Source: Hyphomicrobiales bacterium
GTDB lineage: Bacteria; Pseudomonadota; Alphaproteobacteria; Rhizobiales; Xanthobacteraceae
Length of the DNA: 64,000 nucleotides
Assembly (NCBI GenBank): GCA_021730985.1
Contig: JAKFYI010000027.1
Span: forward strand, 62,001-126,000
Reading direction: 5' to 3'
The position numbers and the translations under genes are program-made. The notes below the pieces were generated by a model that was not told the origin of the DNA, did no database searches, and was given only the letters and a program-made list of their open reading frames with translations. The number at the start of each line of letters is the position of its first letter. Within the stretch, counting starts at the first letter, position 1. Shown here in pieces: positions 26,968 through 35,073 of this stretch.

Positions 26968-26999
26968 GTCATGGCCCACGCACCCGCGCGGGTCATGAC
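26968..26999 (-). terminator. Intercistronic hairpin between second Liv binding protein and LivH
   Basis: GTCATGGCCC (26968-26977) can pair with GGGTCATGAC (26990-26999) around a 12-base loop; on the minus-strand transcript one pair is an A-C mismatch. It lies between the binding-protein stop and livH, the same place as the hairpin in the first Liv operon. No U tract follows, so message stabilisation or partial termination is more likely than full stop. Confidence 0.4.
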
Positions 27000-27010
27000 T
27001 TCGGCAGCGG

Positions 27011-28213
27011 CTACTTGATCATGTTCATGTCGCTGTTCTTGACGTCGGCGGGGGCCAGAACCTTGATCCCCTTGTCCTGCACCTGGATGATCGGCAGGTC
27101 GCGCGGCGCGTTCATGCCGTTGGCACTGAACTTGATCGGACCGTAGAACGTGGTGATGTCGGTCTTGGCGATCGCATCGCGCACCTTCTTCTTGTCGAGC
27201 GACCCCGCCCGCTCGATGGCGTCCTGCAGAACGACCACGGTGGCCGCGCAAGAGGCATGGATGTAGTCCGGATCGCTCTTCTCCTTGGCGACGAACTCCT
27301 TGTAGAACGCCTCCGTGGTCGGCCACACGCCGACGCCGCTGTAGCTGGTGGCCTGATGCCACCAGGTCGAACTCGTCACGCCGTTGGCCAGATTGCCCAG
27401 GCCCTCGATGTATTCCTTGTAGGCCGGGCCGGCGAGCATGGTGATGATCGGCGCCTTGACGCCCAGATCGTTCATCTGCTTGCGCGCCAGGATCAGGTCC
27501 TGGGTGTAGCCGGTGATATAGACCCAATCCGGGTTGCCGGCCTTGATCGCCGACAGCGACGCCGAATGATCCATGGTGCCGACCGCGTAAAGCTGGTCGT
27601 AATAAACGTCGAGACCGGCGGCCTTGGCGGCTGCCGAAATGCCCTGCGCCGTGGACTTCGGGAACACGTCGTCGCGGCCCAGCACCGCTACCTTCTTGAG
27701 CTGCGGCATTTTCTCGCGGAAGTACTTCACCATCGGCCCGAACAGGCCGATGTTCGGCGACAGCGTCCCAAACAGATAGCCTGAGGTCTGGTCGAACACC
27801 GACTCCGAGGAGGCCGCGCAGGCGATGATCGGGGTCTCGTAGCGGGTTGCTATGGTGCCCACGATCTTGGTGTGACCGGAGCCGAACGGCGCCAGCAGGA
27901 AATCGACCTTGTCGTCGGTGATCAGCTTCTCGGCGAGTTGAGCGGCGCGCTGGCCGTCGGATTGATAGTCGTACTGGACCAATTGGACCTTGTGCTTGGT
28001 GCCGCCGACGCTGATGCCGCCGGCCGCATTGACCTTCTCAAGCCACATCTTCCAGACCAGTTCCTGCTTCTTGGCCTCGTCCGCCAGGGGGCCGGTCAGC
28101 GCCAGCGGCGCCCCGATCTTGATGTCGGCCTTCGCCGCCGAAACCGGCAGCCCGCCAGCCGCCAGTCCGGCCGCGAGAATGAACAAACCCGGAAATTTCA
28201 CGTTTGATCGCAT
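27011..28213 (-). CDS. Liv/HAAT-type ABC transporter substrate-binding protein
   Basis: A 400-residue periplasmic receptor of the LivJ/AmiC fold. Signal peptide at residues ~1-27 (core LFILAAGLAAGGLPVSA). The mature start DIKIGAPLALTGPLADEAKK forms the ligand loop, followed by AEKLITDDKVDFLLAPFGSG and a hinge region. The start at 28213 is chosen because GGAGG lies eight bases upstream; from the ATG at 28219 the same site would be only two bases away, and the frame open to 28402 is not needed. First gene of livK-H-M-G-F on the minus strand and divergent from the molybdenum-hydroxylase operon, so it is a good candidate to import that operon's substrate. Confidence 0.87.
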   Translation of the reverse strand: MRSNVKFPGLFILAAGLAAGGLPVSAAKADIKIGAPLALTGPLADEAKKQELVWKMWLEKVNAAGGISVGGTKHKVQLVQYDYQSDGQRAAQLAEKLITDDKVDFLLAPFGSGHTKIVGTIATRYETPIIACAASSESVFDQTSGYLFGTLSPNIGLFGPMVKYFREKMPQLKKVAVLGRDDVFPKSTAQGISAAAKAAGLDVYYDQLYAVGTMDHSASLSAIKAGNPDWVYITGYTQDLILARKQMNDLGVKAPIITMLAGPAYKEYIEGLGNLANGVTSSTWWHQATSYSGVGVWPTTEAFYKEFVAKEKSDPDYIHASCAATVVVLQDAIERAGSLDKKKVRDAIAKTDITTFYGPIKFSANGMNAPRDLPIIQVQDKGIKVLAPADVKNSDMNMIK

Positions 28214-28473
28214 TGTCATCGCCTCCGTTCGAGCCATTTCGAAACGCCTGAACGCAGCGGCGCTGCATAGGGCGTGCCAAATTTTCAGCGTCCATTTCGC
28301 TGCCGGAGAAGGCGCAGCGTGGCGATTGGCGGTGTACCAAATGGATTCCGCCGAGGGATTAGGCAGCGGCATCCGGAATTGACTGACAATGGTGCAAGAC
28401 ACCTGATGGATTTTTGTGCGACTTCGCTCCTAGTATTGCTTTCGGCATCGGCGCCGATCGAGAGGAGCGGGTT

Positions 28474-30798
28474 TTGGCCAGTCAGGGCATCGGCGCGAGG
28501 CTCCGCCGCAAGGAAGACGACCGCTTCCTGAACGGCCGGGGGCAATACATCGCCGACCTGCGGTTTCCGCGCATGCGCGACGTGGCGTTTGTCCGCAGCC
28601 CTGTGGCCCACGCGCGGCTCACCGGCATCAAGATTCCGGACCAGGTGCGGGCCCAGGTCTTCATCGCCAGCGACCTGACCGGGGTCACCGCGATCCGGGC
28701 GGTTTCGCCGCTCCCCGGCTTCCAGATCTCCGAACAGCCCCCGCTCGCCACCGGCAAGCTCCGCCACGTCGGCGAACTGATCGCCATGTGCTTGGCGGAC
28801 ACCCGCGCCGAAGCCGAGGACATCGCGGCTCAGGTGACGGTCGAGTACGAAGAGCTCCCCGCCGTGGTCGATATGCTGAAGGCGCAGGAACCGGGCGCCG
28901 CCCTGGTGCATGACCATTTCAAACGAAACGTTTTCCTCGAGACCGGTTTCGATGGCCCGATCGAAGCGGCTGCCAGGAACGCCCCGGTCAAGGTGACCCG
29001 CGAACTGCGGACGGCGCGCCAGGTCATGTCGCCGATCGAATGCCGCGGCTTTATCGCGCTGTGGGACTCGCGGCTGGAGCAGCTCATCCTGCACGGCGCG
29101 ACGCAGTTTCCGCATGTCGTCCGCACCGGACTGTCGCAAGTGCTGCAGCTACCCGAACTGCAGATCCGCGTGATCTCATCCGACGTAGGCGGCGGCTTCG
29201 GCTACAAGGCGATCGTGGCGGGCGAGGAAATCTGCCTGAGCTGGCTTGCGATGCGCTGCGGATACCCGGTGCGCTGGCTGGAAGATCGGCGCGAGCAACT
29301 CACAGCCAATGCGAATTGCCGCGAGCACCATTACGCCATCACGGCCTATGCCGACGAGAACGGCAAGCTGCTGGCGTTCGACGCTAGGGCCGCGGTCGAT
29401 TCCGGCGCGTACTCCGCCTACCCGTTCACCTCGGCGATCGAACCGTCGCAAGTCAGTGCGATCCTGCCTGGGCCGTATGAAATTCCGGCATACCGCTGCA
29501 AGACCGCCGCCGTCGTCACCAACAAGTGTCCGCAACTGCCCTATCGCGGCGTGGCGCGGCCCAACGTCTGCTACGCGATGGAATTGATGATCGATGCGAT
29601 CGCGCGCCAGATCGGCAAGGAGCCGCACGAGGTCCGGCTGGCCAATTTGGTCCGCGCCGATCAGATGCCGTTCAACAATATCACGGACAAGCATTTCGAC
29701 AGCGGCGATTATCCGCAACTGCTGCGCACGGCGGTCGAGGAGATCGGGCTTGCGAAAGTCCGTGCGCGGCAGATGCGCGGCGAGTCCGACGGCCGGCTGA
29801 TCGGGCTCGGCATGTCCGTGTTCTCCGAGCAGACCGCGCACGGCACCACGGCCGACGGCAAGCGCCGCGCGCTGTATGAGCAGGTGTTCGCGCGCATCAC
29901 GCCGGACGGCCGCCTCGACGTGCGCGCCGGCATCCAGAGCATCGGCCAGGGCCTTGAGACCACGCTCGCGCAAATTGCCAGCGAATGCATCGGCATCGAC
30001 ACCGGCAAAATCCAGGTCAAGCTCGGCGACACCGAGTTGTCACCCTACTCCAGCGGAGCCTGGGGCTCGCGCGGCATCGTGTGGGCCGGCGGCGCGACCG
30101 CGCGCGCCTGCAAGGAACTGGCGTCGCGGGTCGCCGCGATCGGCGCGGCCATGCTGCAGACCGACGTCAAATCGGTGCAGGTCCGCGACGGCGGCGTGTT
30201 CGGGCCCCACGGCAGCGTCACGCTGGCCGACATCGCGCGCGCGTTCTATCTGGCGCCCTCCGATCTGCCCGGCGACATCGATCCGCATGGCCTGGAAGTG
30301 ACCGGCGGCTACGCGCCAAGCCGTCTGACCGGCGTTCACACCGGCTCCGCGCATGCCACCGTCGTCGCCGTCGATACCGAAACCGGCGGCGTGGAAATCC
30401 TCGACTACGTGGTGGTCGAGGACGCCGGCGTCCTGATCAATCCGATGATCGTCGATGGGCAGATCCACGGCGGCACCGCCCAGGGGATCGGCGCGGCGCT
30501 ATTCGAAGAAATGCCGTTCGATGCCCAGGGCCAGCCGCTGGCTTCGACGCTCGCGGACTATCTGCTGCCCGGCTCGGCCGAAATGCCCGACGTTCGCGTC
30601 TTCCACATGGAGACGCCCTCGCCCTACACCGAGTTCGGCCAGAAGGGCGTCGGTGAAGGCGGCGCCATTGGCCCGGGCGCCGCGGTCGCCAACGCCGTCA
30701 ACGATGCGCTGCAATCGCTCGGCGTCGAAATTTGTGAAATTCCGATCACGCCGCGCCGCATTCTCACGGCGATTGCCAAGGCGAAGCGTGCGGCATGA
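28474..30798 (+). CDS. Molybdenum hydroxylase large subunit (CoxL/XdhB family)
   Basis: A ~774-residue molybdopterin-cytosine-dinucleotide subunit. Substrate/Moco motifs: GGGFGYK (239-245), PYRGVARP (356-363) and the C-terminal GVGEGG, whose Glu (about residue 728) is the conserved catalytic base. The PYRG loop is the form II type; the AYxCSFR loop of true CO dehydrogenase is absent, so it should hydroxylate an organic ring or aldehyde instead of CO. The start is a TTG at 28474, preceded by AGGAG at six bases; the preceding in-frame residues do not resemble the family. It leads an operon with a fumarate-reductase-like flavoprotein, a 2Fe-2S protein, and the medium and small hydroxylase subunits. 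It is divergent from a Liv transporter. Confidence 0.87.
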   Translation: MASQGIGARLRRKEDDRFLNGRGQYIADLRFPRMRDVAFVRSPVAHARLTGIKIPDQVRAQVFIASDLTGVTAIRAVSPLPGFQISEQPPLATGKLRHVGELIAMCLADTRAEAEDIAAQVTVEYEELPAVVDMLKAQEPGAALVHDHFKRNVFLETGFDGPIEAAARNAPVKVTRELRTARQVMSPIECRGFIALWDSRLEQLILHGATQFPHVVRTGLSQVLQLPELQIRVISSDVGGGFGYKAIVAGEEICLSWLAMRCGYPVRWLEDRREQLTANANCREHHYAITAYADENGKLLAFDARAAVDSGAYSAYPFTSAIEPSQVSAILPGPYEIPAYRCKTAAVVTNKCPQLPYRGVARPNVCYAMELMIDAIARQIGKEPHEVRLANLVRADQMPFNNITDKHFDSGDYPQLLRTAVEEIGLAKVRARQMRGESDGRLIGLGMSVFSEQTAHGTTADGKRRALYEQVFARITPDGRLDVRAGIQSIGQGLETTLAQIASECIGIDTGKIQVKLGDTELSPYSSGAWGSRGIVWAGGATARACKELASRVAAIGAAMLQTDVKSVQVRDGGVFGPHGSVTLADIARAFYLAPSDLPGDIDPHGLEVTGGYAPSRLTGVHTGSAHATVVAVDTETGGVEILDYVVVEDAGVLINPMIVDGQIHGGTAQGIGAALFEEMPFDAQGQPLASTLADYLLPGSAEMPDVRVFHMETPSPYTEFGQKGVGEGGAIGPGAAVANAVNDALQSLGVEICEIPITPRRILTAIAKAKRAA

Positions 30799-30835
30799 AT
30801 ACGCAGACCACCAACACCGCCATTGGACGGAGCGA

Positions 30836-32530
30836 ATGAGCGACGAACTCGCGGTCGAATGCGATGTCCTGGTGGTCGGCGGCGGCGGCGCCGGCATGTT
30901 CGCCGCCGTAGCGGCGGCGCGCAACGGCGCGCAGGTGCTGCTGCTCGACAAGAACGTCGTCGGACGCGGCGGCGCGACCATCATGGCGCAGATGACCTGC
31001 GCTTCGGCTCTCGGCGAATCCGAGCCGGACAACCCGCAACTGCATCTTGAGGATACGCTCAGCGCCGGGCGCGGGCTGTGCAATGAAAATCTGGCGGCGA
31101 TCCTTTGCGAAGGCAGTCCGGAACGCATCCGCGAACTCGCGGGCTGGAACGTCAACTGGGCCCGCAGCGAGGACGGCAAGATTAACCAGGTCAAAGCGCC
31201 GGGCCACAGCCGCAAGCGCTGCGTCTATGTCGATTTCCTCTCCACCGGCGCCGCGATCTGCGCGGCGCTTCGCAACAAAACGAGCCGCGACGGCAAGATC
31301 CGCCGCCTTAGCAACGTCACCGTGACCGACCTCGTGCTGCGCGACGGCGAGATTGCCGGCGCCGTCGGCATCGATGTGCCGACATCGGCACCGGTCAAGA
31401 TCAAATGCCCGGCGGTGATCCTCTGCACCGGCGGCATGACCAAGATGTTCCAGCGCACCACCGCTTCGAACAACCTGTGCGGCGAAGGCATAGGCCTCGC
31501 GTTGCGGGCAGGCGCCCGCATCATCGACATCGAGTTCCTGCAGTTCTACCCGAACGGCCATCTCGCGCCTCGCATGGTCGGGCTCGACCCGACGACTTGG
31601 GAGCCGACCCGGGTCAAGCTCGGCGGCAGGCTGCTCAACGGCAAGGGCGAGGAGTTCCTGCACCGCTATGGCGAGGCGGAGGGCGGCTCCTACGACACCG
31701 CCCGCGATATCCTGACCACCGCGATCTACAAGGAGGTCGAGGCCGGACGCGGCTCGCCGCACGGCGGCGTGTTCTTGTCCTTCCAGCACATCGACGAGCA
31801 GAAGCTGAAAGATGCGCTCGGCCCGGTGATCGAGATTTTCGAGCGCAACAACATCAACCTGACCCGCCAGGCGGTCGAGATATTCCCCATCGCGCACTAT
31901 CAGATGGGCGGCGTCGAGGTGGATTCCGACTTGTGCTCCACCGTTCCCGGCCTCTATGCCGCGGGCGAGATCGCAGGCGGCGCCAACGGCGCCAATCGGC
32001 TGTCGGGCAATGCGCTGCCCGAGGCAATGGTGTTCGGCGAGCGCGCCGGCGCAAAGGCGGCGCAGTACAGCGCACGAAACACGACGTCGCGCTGGGACGA
32101 CAAGCTGGCGCAGCCTCACGTCGATCTCATCCGGCAGACCGCCGAGCGCAACAGTGGCGACGGCCCGTCTCCCGGACGATTGATGGCCGAAGTGAAGGCG
32201 TTGATGTGGGGCAAGGTCGGCGCGTTCCGCAACGGTGCCGATCTTGAAACGGCACGCACACGGCTGCGCACCATGCGGCAAGGCGACCTCGACGCACTCA
32301 CCATCGCGCCGGAGCCAGGCTTCAACACCAGCCTGGTCGAGTGGTTCGAGCTGCGGAATGGACTGTTGGCCGCGGAAGCTCTGGCATCGGCGGCGCTGAC
32401 CCGCGAGGAAAGCCGGGGCGCGCATCAGCGCGACGACTTCCCTGCCGCCGACGATCGCTTCTTGGCAAACCAGCGGATGCAGCTTGAAGGCAACGACCTG
32501 GTCTCGGAATTCAGGAAGGTGCGCGCGTGA
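30836..32530 (+). CDS. Fumarate-reductase/succinate-dehydrogenase-like flavoprotein
   Basis: A 564-residue FAD protein of the SdhA/FrdA/NadB superfamily. FAD-binding VLVVGGGGAGMFAAVAA at the N-terminus; capping-domain HSRKR (124-128); HYQMGG with H354; and GANRLSGNALPE with R388, the residues that bind and protonate dicarboxylates in FrdA. The His that covalently holds FAD in SdhA is missing (segment reads RGGATIMAQM), so FAD is probably non-covalent. The start at 30836 follows GGAG; earlier in-frame sequence is the hydroxylase large subunit in another frame. Its stop overlaps the next start (ATGA). It is placed between molybdenum-hydroxylase subunit genes, which is unusual. It could reduce or desaturate a ring carboxylate, with the 119-residue Fe-S protein as electron partner. 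Confidence 0.83.
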   Translation: MSDELAVECDVLVVGGGGAGMFAAVAAARNGAQVLLLDKNVVGRGGATIMAQMTCASALGESEPDNPQLHLEDTLSAGRGLCNENLAAILCEGSPERIRELAGWNVNWARSEDGKINQVKAPGHSRKRCVYVDFLSTGAAICAALRNKTSRDGKIRRLSNVTVTDLVLRDGEIAGAVGIDVPTSAPVKIKCPAVILCTGGMTKMFQRTTASNNLCGEGIGLALRAGARIIDIEFLQFYPNGHLAPRMVGLDPTTWEPTRVKLGGRLLNGKGEEFLHRYGEAEGGSYDTARDILTTAIYKEVEAGRGSPHGGVFLSFQHIDEQKLKDALGPVIEIFERNNINLTRQAVEIFPIAHYQMGGVEVDSDLCSTVPGLYAAGEIAGGANGANRLSGNALPEAMVFGERAGAKAAQYSARNTTSRWDDKLAQPHVDLIRQTAERNSGDGPSPGRLMAEVKALMWGKVGAFRNGADLETARTRLRTMRQGDLDALTIAPEPGFNTSLVEWFELRNGLLAAEALASAALTREESRGAHQRDDFPAADDRFLANQRMQLEGNDLVSEFRKVRA

Positions 32531-32886
32531 CGATTGCCGGCCAGGAGCACACCGCCGCGGTCAAAACGGCCCGGCTTCGTATCTGGCGAGGCACCAGCCG
32601 CGACAACGGGCGCTATCAGGAATACGATGTCAAATTCGAAGACGGCGATTCCGTGCTGGACGGGCTGGTGCGTCTGCGGGTGGACTGCGATCCGAGCCTG
32701 GCGGTTCGCTTCAGCTGCTTCAACGCCAACGTCTGCAAGGAATGCACGATGCTGATCGACGGCACCGTCGAATATGCCTGCATCGCCAAGCTGCAGCCCC
32801 GGCTGATGCAGCTCGATCCGCTCCCGAACTTGCCGATCGTGCGCGACCTGGTCACCGATACGCTCTCGCGCAAGGAGCGGTTCTGA
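32527..32886 (+). CDS. Minimal SdhB/FrdB-like 2Fe-2S protein
   Basis: A 119-residue protein equivalent to only the N-terminal plant-ferredoxin-like domain of SdhB/FrdB. It keeps the SdhB features ARLRIWRG, DSVLDGLVRLRVDCDPSLAVRFSC and the trailing PLPNLPIVRDLV, then stops where the 4Fe-4S/3Fe-4S helical domain would begin. Cluster ligands are C64, C70, C73 and C85: spacing C-x5-C-x2-C-x11-C, against C-x4-C-x2-C-x11-C in standard SdhB. The start overlaps the flavoprotein stop (ATGA), so the two should form a complex. It is not the hydroxylase's own small subunit, which is encoded separately at 33754. It probably shuttles electrons one at a time between the flavoprotein and a soluble partner. 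Confidence 0.78.
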   Translation: MTIAGQEHTAAVKTARLRIWRGTSRDNGRYQEYDVKFEDGDSVLDGLVRLRVDCDPSLAVRFSCFNANVCKECTMLIDGTVEYACIAKLQPRLMQLDPLPNLPIVRDLVTDTLSRKERF

Positions 32887-32914
32887 TGCGCGATACGAAC
32901 AACAGGTGGGCGTC

Positions 32915-33757
32915 ATGAAGCCCGTTGCGTTCGACTACGAACGTGCCGCGTCGCTGTCCGACGCCGCGTCCCTGCTGGCGCGCACCGGCGGATTCGTGAA
33001 GCTGCTGGCGGGCGGACAATCGCTCGGGCCGATGCTCAACCTTCGCCTCGCGCAACCCGATCTGCTGATCGACATCACCTCAATCCCCGAGCTGACCGCC
33101 ATCATCGATGGCGGCGATCATCTGGAAATCGGCGCCTGCGTCACCCATTCCGACATCGAGGACGGCCGGGTGCCGGATCATTTCGGCGGACTACTGCGGC
33201 AGGTGGCGGGGCGCATCGCCTACCGGCCGGTGCGCAACCGCGGCACCGTTGGCGGCAGCCTCGCCCACGCCGATCCCGCCGCCGACTGGATCTCGGCGCT
33301 GTCCTTGATCGGCGCCGACGCGGTGCTGTGGTCACAACGGGGCGTCCGCACGGTGGCGGTGGAAAATTTGGTGGTGTCGTCGTTCACCACCGCGCTCGCA
33401 GCCGACGAACTGATCCGCGGCGTGCGGATACCGAAGCTGTCACCCGCTGCGCGCTGGGGCTTCTTCAAGTTCAGCCAGAAAGCCGGCGAGTTCGCCCACA
33501 CCATCGGCGGCGTTCTGCACGATCCGGCGCGCGGGGTGTTTCGCGCGGTGCTCGGCGCGATCGAGACCGCGCCGATCGTGCTGGCCGACGCAAGGCCGCT
33601 GTTCGGCGGAAGCGCCTTCGACAGCGGCATCGCGAACCGCATCGACCGTGAGGCCATCGCTCGTCTGCTCGACGGCAAGAACGTGACGGACGACTACATC
33701 CGCAGCCTCGCGCCCGTCGCGCTGAAGCGGGCGGCCATACAGGCGAGCGCGTCATGA
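32915..33757 (+). CDS. Molybdenum hydroxylase FAD-binding medium subunit (CoxM-like)
   Basis: A 280-residue FAD subunit of the xanthine dehydrogenase/CO dehydrogenase family. FAD-pyrophosphate motifs are visible: LLAGGQSLGPMLNLRLAQP and TVGGSLAHADPAADW; the C-terminal CO-dehydrogenase flavoprotein domain follows GFFKFSQKAGEF. The ATG at 32915 has AGGTGG upstream; a GTG at 32906 is possible but less likely. Electrons from the molybdenum centre pass through the 2Fe-2S subunit to this FAD and on to a cellular acceptor. The stop overlaps the small-subunit start by ATGA. Confidence 0.87.
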   Translation: MKPVAFDYERAASLSDAASLLARTGGFVKLLAGGQSLGPMLNLRLAQPDLLIDITSIPELTAIIDGGDHLEIGACVTHSDIEDGRVPDHFGGLLRQVAGRIAYRPVRNRGTVGGSLAHADPAADWISALSLIGADAVLWSQRGVRTVAVENLVVSSFTTALAADELIRGVRIPKLSPAARWGFFKFSQKAGEFAHTIGGVLHDPARGVFRAVLGAIETAPIVLADARPLFGGSAFDSGIANRIDREAIARLLDGKNVTDDYIRSLAPVALKRAAIQASAS

Positions 33758-34932
33758 AGGCCGTGTCACTCGTCATCAACGGCAAGCAGTCCGAGGCCAC
33801 CATCGAGCCGCGCCTGAACCTGGTCGACTTCCTGCGCGATCACTGCGAACTGACCGCAACCCACATCGGCTGCGAGCACGGCGTCTGCGGCGCCTGCACC
33901 GTGCTGATCGATGGCGTGCCGGCGCGCTCGTGCATCACCTTCACGGTCGCGGCCGACCGTGCCGCCATCACCACGCTGGAGGGTTTCGCAGGCGATCCGG
34001 CGATGAACACGCTTCGCGAGGCGTTTGCCGAGCACCATGGCTTGCAATGCGGCTTCTGCACGCCGGGAATGCTGATGACGGCACGCGACATCGTCACGCG
34101 GTTCCCGGATGCCGACGAGAAGCGCATCCGGATGGAACTGGCCGGCAATCTCTGCCGTTGCACCGGCTACGTCGGGATCGTCAAGGCGATCCAAGACGCG
34201 CTGGTGAAGCTGAAGGCCGCCCCCGCGCTGCCGCAAGCCGTGCGCGGCATCGGTCCGGCCGGCTCGCATCCGCCCGCCGTTCACAAGGAGCGAGGGGCCG
34301 CGCCGGCGTTGAGCGGGCGGGCGATGGCGGCAGCCAGCACCGAAAACTTCGACGTGGTTGACTGGGCCGCCATCGAGCGCGAAGGCGTCGAATTGCAGCA
34401 ATCGTTCGTCGTCCCCTTCCCCCGCGCCGATGTCTGGCGGTTCTTCGCCGATCTCGGCCATGTGACGCGCTGCATGCCGGGCGCACGGCTCACCACGCCG
34501 GTGCAAGGCGGCCGCGCCGAGGGCGAGGTCACCGTGAAGCTCGGTCCGATCGTCAGCGCATTTCAAGGCGTGCTGGATGTCGCCCGCGACGACGCGGCTT
34601 TCCGCGGCACGGTGCGCGGCGCGGGACGCGATTCCCGCAGCCCATCGAGCGCGCGCGCGATCATCCGCTATTCCATCGATGCCCCCGATGTCTCGTCGTC
34701 ACAGGTCGGGGTGACGGTGAAATTCCTGCTGTCCGGCCCGCTGGCACAGTTCAGCCGCGGCGGACTGGTCAAGGACATCGCCGATCAGCTCACCCGCGTG
34801 TTCGCCCGGAACCTGGAGGCCCGGCTTTCCGGCAAGCCGCTTCAGGACCACCAGGCGCAAACGCTGGATGCCGGCGCCGTTGCCCGATCGGCGCTCTGGG
34901 CGCGCATCCGAAGCTTCTTTATGAGGACTTGA
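33754..34932 (+). CDS. Fusion of hydroxylase 2Fe-2S small subunit (CoxS) and CoxG/SRPBCC domain
   Basis: A 392-residue two-part protein. Residues 1-155 are a complete CoxS: plant-type cluster ligands C40, C45, C48, C60 (GCEHGVCGACT) and the helical-domain ligands C99, C102, C134, C136 (CGFCTPGM; CRCTGY). After a Pro/Ala linker (~155-195), residues ~205-365 form a CoxG-type SRPBCC domain: QQSFVVPFPRADVWRFFADL, CMPGARL, GEVTVKLGPI, then RNLEARLSG and a basic amphipathic tail. In CO dehydrogenase CoxG is a separate protein that recruits the enzyme to the membrane; here it is joined to the iron-sulfur subunit, so the hydroxylase is probably membrane-tethered through it. Last gene of the operon begun at 28474. 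Confidence 0.85.
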   Translation: MKAVSLVINGKQSEATIEPRLNLVDFLRDHCELTATHIGCEHGVCGACTVLIDGVPARSCITFTVAADRAAITTLEGFAGDPAMNTLREAFAEHHGLQCGFCTPGMLMTARDIVTRFPDADEKRIRMELAGNLCRCTGYVGIVKAIQDALVKLKAAPALPQAVRGIGPAGSHPPAVHKERGAAPALSGRAMAAASTENFDVVDWAAIEREGVELQQSFVVPFPRADVWRFFADLGHVTRCMPGARLTTPVQGGRAEGEVTVKLGPIVSAFQGVLDVARDDAAFRGTVRGAGRDSRSPSSARAIIRYSIDAPDVSSSQVGVTVKFLLSGPLAQFSRGGLVKDIADQLTRVFARNLEARLSGKPLQDHQAQTLDAGAVARSALWARIRSFFMRT

Positions 34933-35073
34933 ACAGGTGGCGAAGGTCCGATGCGAACCGGTGCACACGAATGAGGCAGGCCCTGCCAGTCCTGCACACT
35001 GGAAATTACCGCGTTCTCTCAACTATATTCAACGGAATCTCGGCATCACGCGCCGCCTACGACGGAGAGTGCC

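Noticed and set aside
34933..35073. Possible short gene between the CoxS-CoxG fusion and the amidohydrolase
   Set aside because: A short frame from 34929 has no ribosome-binding site and runs into the amidohydrolase gene out of frame; treated as intergenic.
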